Assembly (NCBI GenBank): GCA_022376925.1
Contig: JAIOJX010000028.1
Coordinates: 72,443,001-72,507,000, forward strand
Source: Tragulus kanchil
Taxonomy: Eukaryota > Chordata > Mammalia > Artiodactyla > Tragulidae
DNA: 64,000 nt
Direction: 5' to 3'
In this document: positions 1 to 12,074 of the stretch, piece by piece
Layout of the letters: the number at the start of each line of letters is the position of its first letter
How positions within the stretch are numbered: the first letter of the stretch is position 1
Position numbers and translations under genes: made by a program
Notes under the pieces: generated by a model
Databases searched by the model: none
What the model saw: only the letters and a program-made list of their open reading frames with translations
What the model was told of the DNA's origin: nothing

Positions 1-182
1 TATTTACAGCAGAAATTATGACTTATATTAGGGCTATATCATATATAATGACAACTATGCCTTAGAGTCCAGTGTAGAAACAGATCTATATGATTGTACT
101 TTGTTCAGTTTCATGTGAATGGTACAATACTACCTATAAGCAAACTCTGAAATGAGCTAAGAATCTATATTGTAATCCTGAG

Positions 183-215
<33 letters not shown>

Positions 216-2201
216 AGAGACCTTTAGGAAAAACCGATGTCACAAACATAAAACAGGCAGTAAAATGTTACAGATAATACGATCATCAATAATTAAGTAG
301 AGACAAAGTACTCCCATTAAATGACAGATATTCTTTCAACATATGTTCTAAAAGCAGGAGAGCACTCTTGAAAGATGGGAAGAGCAAAAGAAATCTTTCT
401 CTCTACCTAAATAAAAATTGCACTGGCAGCATATGTATAACAGAAATAATACTGAACCCTCAAGTCTATTGAAGAACTACCATATGCAGGGAAGGTTTAG
501 ACAGTAAACTGTGATTAATTCTGGTCAAGCTCAGCAATAAGCACAGGTACCCATCCCTTATTCCATACCCCGTGGCAGGCAGTGGTGTGCTGGTTCCTGG
601 AAGAGCCAACACACATGGTGCAAGAGCAGAATAAAACCCTCCATCCAAATACTTGGGATTTGTGCAGTGATTGCTGATGATGAATTCTGATCATAAAGAT
701 GTAAAAATAGAAGAAATAGCCATTTTTGTAACTTCCATCATTGTTCCAAGCCCCTCTTGCTCTGACGGAAAAGACTAACAGGAAATTTAAGGAGCTGGCA
801 CCTTTTCCTGCTCTTTAAGTTTCAAATGTTTCTCCTCTTACATCCAAAAACCAAAGACTACTGCATCCAAAAGCAACCACGTGTATGGGAAAAATTAGAA
901 AGTTACCATGCTTGTCCAGGGAAAGAGGCAGGCGCAGAAAAGGAAACCTGAAACCACCTTAAATTTACACCTCAGGATGATGACAAAGAGATAGCCTACA
1001 ATTAAAAACATTAACGAAAACAAAACCCCAAGTGAAAAGGTACTTCTTAAGAATGAAGGGAAATGAGTTGAGATGGAAACTTACATCTTGAAGGATAAAT
1101 GAAAAATTCTGAAAATAATTATGAGGATAAATAGAAGAGTATTTTCCCATCAATGTCTTTAAAATTCATATGGATATTTACAGCAGAAATTATGACTTAT
1201 ATTAGGGCTATATCATATATAATGACAACTATGCCTTAGAGTCCAGTGTAGAAACAGATCTATATGATTGTACTTTGTTCAGTTTCATGTGAATGGTACA
1301 ATACTACCTATAAGCAAACTCTGAAATGAGCTAAGAATCTATATTGTAATCCTGAGAGCACACACACACACACACACACACACGTAGAGACCTTTAGGAA
1401 AAACCGATGTCACAAACATAAAACAGGCAGTAAAATGTTACAGATAATACGATCATCAATAATTAAGTAGAGACAAAGTACTCCCATTAAATGACAGATA
1501 TTCTTTCAACATATGTTCTAAAAGCAGGAGAGCACTCTTGAAAGATGGGAAGAGCAAAAGAAATCTTTCTCTCTACCTAAATAAAAATTGCACTGGCAGC
1601 ATATGTATAACAGAAATAATACTGAACCCTCAAGTCTATTGAAGAACTACCATATGCAGGGAAGGTTTAGACAGTAAACTGTGATTAATTCTGGTCAAGC
1701 TCAGCAATAAGCACAGGTACCCATCCCTTATTCCATACCCGTGGCAGGCAGTGGTGTGCTGGTTCCTGGAAGAGCCAACACACATGGTGCAAGAGCAGAA
1801 TAAAACCCTCCATCCAAATACTTGGGATTTGTGCAGTGATTGCTGATGATGAATTCTGATCATAAAGATGTAAAAATAGAAGAAATAGCCATTTTTGTAA
1901 CTTCCATCATTGTTCCAAGCCCCTCTTGCTCTGACGGAAAAGACTAACAGGAAATTTAAGGAGCTGGCACCTTTTCCTGCTCTTTAAGTTTCAAATGTTT
2001 CTCCTCTTACATCCAAAAACCAAAGACTACTGCATCCAAAAGCAACCACGTGTATGGGAAAAATTAGAAAGTTACCATGCTTGTCCAGGGGAAAAAGGCA
2101 GGCGCAGAAAAGGAAACCTGAAACCACCTTAAATTTACACCTCAGGATGATGACAAAGAGATAGCCTACAATTAAAAACATTAACGAAAACAAAACCCCA
2201 A
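1..2201. repeat. Direct duplication A (about 1.03 kb, copies 1-1031 and 1175-2201)
   Basis: Positions 1-1031 reappear almost base for base at 1175-2201. The copies differ by a CA tract of 29 versus 25 bases, one C lost near 1740, and a GGGAAAGAGG/GGGGAAAAAGG change. Unlike most other pairs here, 143 bp of unmatched sequence (1032-1174) lies between the copies. The left copy may start before the window. Probably an assembly duplication (inference). Confidence 0.9.
185..213. repeat. (CA)n microsatellite
   Basis: Uninterrupted CA dinucleotides. The duplicate tract at 1359-1383 is two units shorter. That fits two haplotypes or read errors better than an exact copy-paste event. Confidence 0.95.
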
Positions 2202-2314
2202 CCCTAGAGAAGGGTTTACCAGATCTACCACATTATTACAAATTCAATTACAGATTTACCATATTATTACAAATATCCAGATTTTTCCTTTTCTTTTCTT
2301 TTTCTTTTTTGGGG

Positions 2315-2772
2315 GAGGAGGTTTCCCCAATGACTAGGCATGTAGAGAATCTGCCTCCAATGCAGGAAGTAGAGAAGACATGGGTTCAATCCCTGGCTCA
2401 GGAAGATCTCCTAGAGAAGGAAGTGACAACCCACTCCAGTTTTCCTTTTTTTAAATTTTTATTCTTTTCACATGTGTGGACCTCCTGTTGCAGTGGCCTC
2501 TCTCACTGCAAAGAACTGGTTCTGGGTACGTGCGCGTCCAGAGCTCTGGCTTGTCATTGGACACACTAGTCCAGCTGTTCCACGGCACATGGGATCTTCC
2601 TGGGCCAGGGATATAACCAGTGTGCCTTGCATTGCAAGGCAGACTGTTTACCCACTGGACCAGGGAAGCCCCACTCATTTTCTTGCCTGTAAAATCCCAT
2701 GAACAGAGGAGTCTGGTGGGCTACAGTCCATAGGATCCCAAAGAGTCAGACACAACTAAGCACAGCACACAA
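2315..2772 (+). mobile_element. Bov-A2 SINE split by a nested SINE
   Basis: The left arm (2315-2444) carries the Bov-A head and the CCACTCCAGT segment. The right arm (2683-2772) carries the typical end, with GGGCTACAGTCCATAGG and AAAGAGTCAGACACAACT. Between them sits a minus-strand tRNA-type SINE. Bov-A is a pecoran SINE family derived from the Bov-B LINE tail, so it also dates the insertion order: Bov-A first, tRNA-type SINE later. Confidence 0.85.
2446..2671 (-). mobile_element. CHR/tRNA-Glu-type SINE nested in Bov-A2
   Basis: Read on the minus strand it starts GGGGCTTCCCTGGTCCAGTG, with a tRNA-Glu-like A box, and ends in an A-rich tail (T-rich on +). The flanks CCACTCCAGTTTTC and CCACTCATTTTC look like a diverged target-site duplication. 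The copy at 3533-3758 is part of duplication B. Confidence 0.8.
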
Positions 2773-3401
2773 CATTCATCCAGTTTTGAGATCAAAGAAT
2801 CTCAAGCAAGAAAATGAGAAATGCGATCCAGTGGCAGCAGTGGTGTGCTGGTTCCTGGAAGAGCCAACACACATGGTGCAAGAGCAGAATAAAACCCTCC
2901 ATCCAAATACTTGGGATTTGTGCAGTGATTGCTGATGATGAATTCTGATCATAAAGATGTAAAAATAGAAGAAATAGCCATTTTTGTAACTTCCATCATT
3001 GTTCCAAGCCCCTCTTGCTCTGACGGAAAAGACTAACAGGAAATTTAAGGAGCTGGCACCTTTTCCTGCTCTTTAAGTTTCAAATGTTTCTCCTCTTACA
3101 TCCAAAAACCAAAGACTACTGCATCCAAAAGCAACCACGTGTATGGGAAAAATTAGAAAGTTACCATGCTTGTCCAGGGAAAGAGGCAGGCGCAGAAAAG
3201 GAAACCTGAAACCACCTTAAATTTACACCTCAGGATGATGACAAAGAGATAGCCTACAATTAAAAACATTAACGAAAACAAAACCCCAACCCTAGAGAAG
3301 GGTTTACCAGATCTACCACATTATTACAAATTCAATTACAGATTTACCATATTATTACAAATATCCAGATTTTTCCTTTTCTTTTCTTTTTCTTTTTGGT
3401 G

Positions 3402-3859
3402 GAGGAGGTTTCCCCAATGACTAGGCATGTAGAGAATCTGCCTCCAATGCAGGAAGTAGAGAAGACATGGGTTCAATCCCTGGCTCAGGAAGATCTCCTA
3501 GAGAAGGAAGTGACAACCCACTCCAGTTTTCCTTTTTTTAAATTTTTATTCTTTTCACATGTGTGGACCTCCTGTTGCAGTGGCCTCTCTCACTGCAAAG
3601 AACTGGTTCTGGGTACGTGCGCGTCCAGAGCTCTGGCTTGTCATTGGACACACTAGTCCAGCTGTTCCACGGCACATGGGATCTTCCTGGGCCAGGGATA
3701 TAACCAGTGTGCCTTGCATTGCAAGGCAGACTGTTTACCCACTGGACCAGGGAAGCCCCACTCATTTTCTTGCCTGTAAAATCCCATGAACAGAGGAGTC
3801 TGGTGGGCTACAGTCCATAGGATCCCAAAGAGTCAGACACAACTAAGCACAGCACACAA
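3402..3859 (+). mobile_element. Second copy of the nested Bov-A2/tRNA-SINE pair
   Basis: This matches the nested pair at 2315-2772, including the same insertion point. It is therefore a segmental copy and not an independent retroposition. Confidence 0.85.
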
Positions 3860-3917
3860 CATTCATCCAGTTTTGAGATCAAAGAATCTCAAGCAAGAAA
3901 ATGAGAAATGCGATCCA

Positions 3918-6785
3918 TTCAAAGGAAAAATAAGCAAAAAAAAAAAAAAAAAAGCCAACCCAGAAACTATCCCTGAAGAAGACCTGATTGCAGATGTACT
4001 AGATAAAGACTTTAAAACAATTGTCTTAAAGATGTTTAAGGAACTATAGGAAGATGTGGAAAAAGTCAAGAAAATGAAGCATAAACAAAATGGAAATATT
4101 GACAATAAGAAACATAAAAAGTAATTTAAAACTTTTAGAAATGAAAAATGTAATAATTAAAATGAAAATTCACTAAAGAGGCTTAAAGGCAGAGATGAAC
4201 AGCCAGAAGAAAGAGTAACTAAACCTGAAAATAGTACTTTGGAAATTATCAAGTCTGAGAAACAGGAAGGAAAAAAATATTGAAGAAACATGAATACAGC
4301 CTAAGGGATGTATGAGACACTCTCAAGCAGACCAATATACACTATGGAAATTCTGGAAGGAGAGAGAAGAAAATGGCAAAGAAAATATATGAACAAAAAA
4401 TGGTTGAAAAATTCTAATAATTGAGGGAAGAAATGAATAGAAACCTCCCAGAAGCCCAATGAACTCCAAGCAGAATGAGCTCAAAGAGTTCAATTGAGAT
4501 ATATAAATTGCCAAAACTAGAGACAAAGAATTTGAAAAGCAGAAAGAGAGAAGTGACTCATCACATTGAAGGGACCCTCAATAAGGTTATCAGCATATTT
4601 TTCATTGGAAGATTTGGAGGCCAGAAGGCAGTGGGCCAATATATTCAAAATGCAAAAAAAAAAAAAAAAAAAAAAGCCCACAAACCAAGAAACTAATCTC
4701 AACCAATAATCCTCTATCTTAAAAGATTTCTTCAAAAGTGACGGAGAAACATATATATCTGTAAACAGTAAAAGTCTGTAAAAGTTAAAAGTAAAATAAA
4801 AGTTAAAAAAAAAAAGGTGAGGGAAAAGTTAAGACATTCCTATATAAACAAAAATTAAAGGAGTTAATTATTCCCAGATCTGTGATGAAAGAACTCCTAA
4901 AGGAAGTCCTGAGAGTTGTAGTAAAGGAATACTAGATGGTAACTCAAAGCTGTATAAAGCAATAAAGATCTCGATAAAGTTAAATACATAGATAATTCTA
5001 AAATCTATTAGTATTATAACAATGATTCATACTCTACTTTTTTCTTTCTACATGCTGTAGAGACTAAAATATTTGAAGTTATTTTATAAAAGCTAGTATG
5101 ATTATAACTTGTTGACAATTCTGTTTTCTACATAATTTAAGGGACTAAAGCATTAAAAATTTCTAGTTTACATTTTTAGACAAAATGTACAAAGATGTAA
5201 TTTTGCAACATCAACACAAAAAATGCAAATGGAGCTGTTGAAGAAGAAGAATTTTTCTGTATTATTAAGCTGGTAGAAATTCAAAAGAGAGTTATAATTT
5301 TAGTATGTTAAATATAATCTCAATAGTAGCCACAAGGAAAATAGCTAAAGAAAGAGAAGGAAATGAACAACAAACTTAGCATTTTGCTACAAAAAATCAA
5401 TTAACTACAATATTGAAGAAACATGAATACAGCCTAAGGGATGTATGAGACACTCTCAAGCAGACCAATATACACTATGGAAATTCTGGAAGGAGAGAGA
5501 AGAAAATGGCAAAGAAAATATATGAACAAAAAATGGTTGAAAAATTCTAATAATTGAGGGAAGAAATGAATAGAAACCTCCCAGAAGCCCAATGAACTCC
5601 AAGCAGAATGAGCTCAAAGAGTTCAATTGAGATATATAAATTGCCAAAACTAGAGACAAAGAATTTGAAAAGCAGAAAGAGAGAAGTGACTCATCACATT
5701 GAAGGGACCCTCAATAAGGTTATCAGCATATTTTTCATTGGAAGATTTGGAGGCCAGAAGGCAGTGGGCCAATATATTCAAAATGCAAAAAATAAAAAAA
5801 AAAGCCCACAAACCAAGAAACTAATCTCAACCAATAATCCTCTATCTTAAAAGATTTCTTCAAAAGTGACGGAGAAACATATATATCTGTAAACAGTAAA
5901 AGTCTGTAAAAGTTAAAAGTAAAATAAAAGTTAAAAAAAAAAAGGTGAGGGAAAAGTTAAGACATTCCTATATAAACAAAAATTAAAGGAGTTAATTATT
6001 CCCAGATCTGTGATGAAAGAACTCCTAAAGGAAGTCCTGAGAGTTGTAGTAAAGGAATACTAGATGGTAACTCAAAGCTGTATAAAGCAATAAAGATCTC
6101 GATAAAGTTAAATACATAGATAATTCTAAAATCTATTAGTATTATAACAATGATTCATACTCTACTTTTTGCTTTCTACATGCTGTAGAGACTAAAATAT
6201 TTGAAGTTATTTTATAAAAGCTAGTATGATTATAACTTGTTGACAATTCTGTTTTCTACATAATTTAAGGGACTAAAGCATTAAAAATTTCTAGTTTACA
6301 TTTTTAGACAAAATGTACAAAGATGTAATTTTGCAACATCAACACAAAAAATGCAAATGGAGCTGTTGAAGAAGAAGAATTTTTCTGTATTATTAAGCTG
6401 GTAGAAATTCAAAAGAGAGTTATAATTTTAGTATGTTAAATATAATCTCAATAGTAGCCACAAGGAAAATAGCTAAAGAAAGAGAAGGAAATGAACAACA
6501 AACTTAGCATTTTGCTACAAAAAATCAATTAACTACAAAAGAAAACAATAATGCTGGAAATGAGAGAAAAGCTATATGGCATATAAACAACAGATAGAAA
6601 AATGATGGAAATAAGACCTTTCTGTTAGTAATCACTATAAGTGTAAATGAGTTAAGTTATCCAATCAAAAGACAGAGATCCTTGATAAAACTGATAAAAA
6701 CACATGATCAAACCATATGCTGTCTGCAAGAGATTCAGTTTAGATTCAGAAAACACAAATAAGTTGAAATGAAAAGATTGTATCT
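3918..6785 (+). mobile_element. Ancient L1: ORF1 region and start of ORF2, decayed
   Basis: A-rich, stop-riddled sequence in L1 sense order. An ORF1-like coiled-coil zone (about 4130-4560) is followed by an ORF1 C-terminal-like zone near 4840-4960 (ATGAAAGAACTCCTAAAGGAAGTCC). From about 6640 an endonuclease-start zone follows (TAAATGAGTTAAGTTATCCA, then CCATATGCTGTCTGCAAGAG, equivalent to the L1 LNVNGLN and CCLQE segments). Duplication C inflates its length. No intact frame survives. This looks like an old L1M/HAL1-age element; subfamily not assigned. Confidence 0.7.
4278..6538. repeat. Direct tandem duplication C (4278-5410 and 5411-6538)
   Basis: Near-identical halves meet with at most 2 bp of shared sequence at the junction. 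The main difference is an A-run of 21 bases at 4652-4672, which in the second copy is shorter and interrupted by a T. Confidence 0.92.
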
Positions 6786-8683
6786 TGGTCAGTTTAGGGC
6801 TATCATAATGATATACAAACTGTGTGGTTTATCTACAACACAAATTTAGTTTTCACAGTGAGACTGGAAGTCAGAGAACATGTTGCCAGCATGGTAAGGC
6901 TCTGGTGCAAGCGTACTTGCTGGTTTGCAGATAGCTGCCTTTTCAGTGTATCTTCACATGATGGAGAGCAGAGGCAGGAAAGAAGCTCTCTCTTGTTCTT
7001 ATAATGGCATTGACTTCATTCAGGAGAGCTCCATTCTCATGACTTATCTCCCAGGGGCGCAACCTCCTAATACACATTGAGGGTTAAGATTTTACCATAT
7101 GAGTTTTAGGGGGACATAAATATTCAGTTCATAACATTGGGGAACATGTCCTTTTCACTTAAAAAATACATTTATTTGATCCCAGAACTCCATAAATCTT
7201 AACATGTTCCTGCATCAAATCTAAAAAATGTGAAGTCCAAAGTTTCATCTAAATATCATCTAAATTAGATATGAATAAATCAAGGCATGATTCAACATAT
7301 GAATTATACTCAGGTACATAGCCAAACTCCAGGCATGAGTTATCTTTATGTGAGATGTGTCTCCAGTTGTGATCTTACAACAACAAATTAAGACAATGGT
7401 GGGACAGGCATAGTATAAACATTCCCACTCAAAAAGGGAGAAATAAAGAAGAAAGAAGTGCTAACATGTCATAAGCAAATCCCAAACCTATTGAGGCAAA
7501 CTTCATGTGATTTCAAAGCTTGAGAATATTCCTCTTTGGCTTTATGTTTTCCCTTATATAAGAAAAATAAATCTTAACTCTCATGTCACAACATATATAT
7601 AAATTAACAACAAAAGAAAACAATAATGCTGGAAATGAGAGAAAAGCTATATGGCATATAAACAACAGATAGAAAAATGATGGAAATAAGACCTTTCTGT
7701 TAGTAATCACTATAAGTGTAAATGAGTTAAGTTATCCAATCAAAAGACAGAGATCCTTGATAAAACTGATAAAACACATGATCAAACCATATGCTGTCTG
7801 CAAGAGATTCAGTTTAGATTCAGAAAACACAAATAAGTTGAAATGAAAAGATTGTATCTTGGTCAGTTTAGGGCTATCATAATGATATACAAACTGTGTG
7901 GTTTATCTACAACACAAATTTAGTTTTCACAGTGAGACTGGAAGTCAGAGAACATGTTGCCAGCATGGTAAGGCTCTGGTGCAAGCGTACTTGCTGGTTT
8001 GCAGATAGCTGCCTTTTCAGTGTATCTTCACATGATGGAGAGCAGAGGCAGGAAAGAAGCTCTCTCTTGTTCTTATAATGGCATTGACTTCATTCAGGAG
8101 AGCTCCATTCTCATGACTTATCTCCCAGGGGCGCAACCTCCTAATACACATTGAGGGTTAAGATTTTACCATATGAGTTTTAGGGGGACATAAATATTCA
8201 GTTCATAACATTGGGGAACATGTCCTTTTCACTTAAAAAATACATTTATTTGATCCCAGAACTCCATAAATCTTAACATGTTCCTGCATCAAATCTAAAA
8301 AATGTGAAGTCCAAAGTTTCATCTAAATATCATCTAAATTAGATATGAATAAATCAAGGCATGATTCAACATATGAATTATACTCAGGTACATAGCCAAA
8401 CTCCAGGCATGAGTTATCTTTATGTGAGATGTGTCTCCAGTTGTGATCTTACAACAACAAATTAAGACAATGGTGGGACAGGCATAGTATAAACATTCCC
8501 ACTCAAAAAGGGAGAAATAAAGAAGAAAGAAGTGCTAACATGTCATAAGCAAATCCCAAACCTATTGAGGCAAACTTCATGTGATTTCAAAGCTTGAGAA
8601 TATTCCTCTTTGGCTTTATGTTTTTCCCTTATATAAGAAAAATAAATCTTAACTCTCATGTCACAACATATATATGAATTAAC
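6535..8683. repeat. Direct tandem duplication D (6535-7609 and 7610-8683)
   Basis: The second copy repeats the L1 ORF2-start fragment and the MaLR element. Differences are single-base changes in A or T runs and one A/G substitution near the end. A 7-bp match (ACAAAAG) lies at the left boundary of both copies. Confidence 0.93.
6786..7609 (-). mobile_element. MaLR (ERVL-type) LTR with adjoining internal sequence, decayed
   Basis: The minus strand reads like a MaLR LTR. Near 7131 the + strand has GTTCATAACA (LTR 5' end TGTTATGAAC on -), then the TTACCATATGAGTTTTAGGGG zone, the ACATGATGGAGAGCAGAGGC zone and the CAGTGAGACTGGAAG zone, ending near 6786. Positions 7138-7609 resemble MaLR internal sequence (AAGTCCAAAGTTTCATC, AAAAAGGGAGAAAT). 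No coding capacity is visible. The element sits inside the ancient L1, so it is younger than that L1. It is copied at about 7860-8683 by duplication D. Confidence 0.7.
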
Positions 8684-9384
8684 TAAAATGCACCACAGGC
8701 CAAAACAACAGCTGAGCTATAAAACTTCTAAAATACAAGAAAATTTGCAACTTTGAGCGTATTCAGTCATTTTTTAGAAAGGACATAAAACAGAATAACC
8801 CTAAGAGAAAACTTTGACAAATGAACCTGAGCAAAATATAAAGTATCTGCTCTTATAATTTAGAAAATGAAAAGCCAAGCCACAAACTTGGAGAAAGTAA
8901 CTGTAGTGCACATGACTAAAGGCTTGTATTCAGAATATATAAAGGACTTTTCAACTCAGTAATAGGAATTCAAATAACCAGATTTTTAATTGGAAAAATA
9001 TTTGAATGGATACTTGACAAAAGACGATATGCCAAAAGATATAAAAAGATGCTCAACATCATTAGACATCAGAGAAATGCAAATTAAAATCACAGTGAGA
9101 TACCACTACTCTCATGTTAGAACAGCTAAATGTGAAAAGGATGACAACACCAAGTGTTGCCAGGAAGTGAAGCAAATGAAATTCTCATTCATTGCTGGTG
9201 GGAATATAAAATAGTACAACTATTCCAAAAAAGTTTGACCTTTTCTTAACAAGTGAATCATATAGTTACCATTTTAACCCAGGAATTCTTGATATTTACA
9301 CCCCAATGTGAAGACATCTGTCCCCCTAAAGACTTTGTGAATAGCCCTATACTGAAGACAATGTAAATGTCTATTAATACAAGT

Positions 9385-9512
9385 GTTAGCCACTCAGCTG
9401 TATCCAACTCTTTGTGACCCCGTGGACTGTAGCCTGCCAGGTTCCTCTAGTCATGGAATTCTCCTGGCAAACTACTGTTAATGGGTAGCCATTCCTTCTT
9501 CAGGGGATCTTC
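9385..9512 (-). mobile_element. Bov-A2 fragment
   Basis: The + strand reads GTGTTAGCCACTCAGCTGTA, then CCAACTCTTTGTGACCCCGT and CTTCAGGGGATCTTCTCAGC, which is the reverse complement of the Bov-A 3' half. Duplicated at 10495-10622. Confidence 0.88.
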
Positions 9513-9814
9513 TCAGCCTGGTAAAAACATATAATGGAATATTACTCAACAATAAACGAAATGAGCTATGGACTAAGGTACGTGCAAAAAAATGATGACT
9601 TTCAAAATAGGTATGTTGGGTGACAAAAGCCAGACACAAAGATTATGTATTATACTATTAATGTACAATCCTAGAAAAGGCAAATTCTATCTATAGTTAC
9701 AAAAAGTGGGAGTGATTTGGAAGGAGTAGAGCATATTTTGAAAGTGGTGAAAATGTTATGAATCCTGACTATGGTGGTAGTTACATGAATCCAAATTTGT
9801 CAAAACCCAATGAA

Positions 9815-9945
9815 CTCAATTGGAGAAGAGCATGGCAAGCCACTCCAGTATTCTTGCCTAGAGAATCTCACAGGCAGAGGAGCCTGGCAGGCTATAGTCC
9901 ACAGGGCTGCAAAGAGTCAGACTTGACTGAAGTCACATAGCACAC
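9815..9945 (+). mobile_element. Bov-A2 fragment (3' half)
   Basis: It contains CACTCCAGTATTCTTGCC, GGAGCCTGGCAGGCTATAG and CAAAGAGTCAGACTTGACTG, diagnostic of Bov-A. The open frame through it (9758-9940) is a by-product of the repeat. Copy at 10925-11055. Confidence 0.88.
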
Positions 9946-12074
9946 ATGCGCACACACATTGAACTCTATGTATATTTAAAATGGGTGCAGTTTAATAGGC
10001 AAATCATACTTAAATAAAAATTATTTCAACAATAAGTAGGACCTAACAATACATTGTCTCTAAGAAATGTACTTTATACAGATAGATACAGATTAAAAGT
10101 AAAAGGTGGAAAAAAATATATTATGCTCAGAGTAACCATAGGAAAGCTGGAGTGATTACCTTAATATCAGAAGAAAGAATGACAAAAAAAGAGAATAGTA
10201 CCATAAATTGAAAAATATATACATAGTAATAAAGGTGTCAGTTTGTCAAAAAAAACATAAAAGTCTTAAATGTGTATGACATAACAGAAGAATAATGGAG
10301 CAAATAGATGTAATAGAAGAGAAAATAGATAAGCAAGCCCATCATCTTTGTTGAAGATTTTAACACCCTTCTTTCTATAGCATGTATTCCAGGAATTCTT
10401 GATATTTACACCCCAATGTGAAGACATCTGTCCCCCTAAAGACTTTGTGAATAGCCCTATACTGAAGACAATGTAAATGTCTATTAATACAAGTGTTAGC
10501 CACTCAGCTGTATCCAACTCTTTGTGACCCCGTGGACTGTAGCCTGCCAGGTTCCTCTAGTCATGGAATTCTCCTGGCAAACTACTGTTAATGGGTAGCC
10601 ATTCCTTCTTCAGGGGATCTTCTCAGCCTGGTAAAAACATATAATGGAATATTACTCAACAATAAACGAAATGAGCTATGGACTAAGGTACGTGCAAAAA
10701 AATGATGACTTTCAAAATAGGTATGTTGGGTGACAAAAGCCAGACACAAAGATTATGTATTATACTATTAATGTACAATCCTAGAAAAGGCAAATTCTAT
10801 CTATAGTTACAAAAAGTGGGAGTGATTTGGAAGGAGTAGAGCATATTTTGAAAGTGGTGAAAATGTTATGAATCCTGACTGTGGTGGTAGTTACATGAAT
10901 CCAAATTTGTCAAAACCCAATGAACTCAATTGGAGAAGAGCATGGCAAGCCACTCCAGTATTCTTGCCTAGAGAATCTCACAGGCAGAGGAGCCTGGCAG
11001 GCTATAGTCCACAGGGCTGCAAAGAGTCAGACTTGACTGAAGTCACATAGCACACATGCGCACACACATTGAACTCTATGTATATTTAAAATGGGTGCAG
11101 TTTAATAGGCAAATCATACTTAAATAAAAATTATTTCAACAATAAGTAGGACCTAACAATACATTGTCTCTAAGAAATGTACTTTATACAGATAGATACA
11201 GATTAAAAGTAAAAGGTGGAAAAAAATATATTATGCTCAGAGTAACCATAGGAAAGCTGGAGTGATTACCTTAATATCAGAAGAAAGAATGACAAAAAAA
11301 GAGAATAGTACCATAAATTGAAAAATATATACATAGTAATAAAGGTGTCAGTTTGTCAAAAAAAACATAAAAGTCTTAAATGTGTATGACATAACAGAAG
11401 AATAATGGAGCAAATAGATGTAATAGAAGAGAAAAATAGATAAGCAAGCCCATCATCTTTGTTGAAGATTTTAACACCCTTCTTTCGATAGGTAATAGAA
11501 TGAAGTGATAGATAAAACTATAACTAAGAGAAACAAGATTGGACGAACAGTATCACCTTTCTTAATGTAACTGACCACTAACAGAACAATAAAACCAACT
11601 TCTTCAGGAAGGATACTATTTTCAAGATAATCACATGCTGGAGACTCATGTTTCCATAAATTTGAGAGAAATAAAGTTATACAGGATATGTCTTTATCCA
11701 TACTGCAATTAAATTAGAAAAAAACAAGATATTTAAACAAATTGCAAATATTTTAAAATATTTTAAATTTTAAAAGGTACCTCTAAATAAACCATACCTC
11801 AAATAATCCACAAGAGAAACTAGAAGGAAATCTGAATTACACAATAATTGAAATAATGTTTTTAAATTTGTATAGTGCTATTAAATCAGTGCAAGGAGGA
11901 AAATGCATAGCATTAACTGCTTATACAAGAAGGAAGATGGATCTAAAATCAATTATCTACGCTTTCACCTTAAAAATGTAGAGGGGAAAGATAAACCCCA
12001 AATACATGGAAGGAAATATAATTAAGAGGAGAATTCTTTTAAAAAACATAAAATAGATGTACAATAAAGAAAAC

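Larger units (their letters stand above)
1..2314. other. Gene-free stretch, apparently unique sequence
   Basis: Apart from duplication A and the CA tracts, no repeat family or coding potential is recognised here. The open frames are short, start inside AT-rich DNA and have no homology I recognise. An old unrecognised interspersed repeat is possible. Confidence 0.5.
1741..3917. repeat. Direct tandem duplication B (1741-2830 and 2831-3917)
   Basis: The second copy abuts the first at 2830/2831. It overlaps the right copy of duplication A, so part of this sequence (about 1741-2201) occurs three times: near 570-1031, 1741-2201 and 2831-3290. The copies differ by a few single-base indels in T and A runs. 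Confidence 0.92.
8684..10040 (+). mobile_element. Second old L1, ORF2 C-terminus and 3'UTR
   Basis: The residues around 8990-9214 read like the L1 ORF2 tail: KRCSTSLDIREMQIKITVRY, then a CHSCWW-like zone degraded to SFIAGGN. Downstream, ATAATGGAATATTACTCAAC and the 3'UTR zone GTATATTTAAAATGGGTGCA lead to an A/T-rich end near 10040. It interrupts the first L1, whose endonuclease region resumes after it. Two Bov-A fragments lie inside it. Confidence 0.7.
9279..11491. repeat. Direct tandem duplication E (9279-10380 and 10389-11491)
   Basis: Copies are separated by an 8-bp unmatched linker (10381-10388). Only a handful of differences are seen, for example TATGG/TGTGG in the Bov-A flank and one extra A in an A-run. 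Confidence 0.93.
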
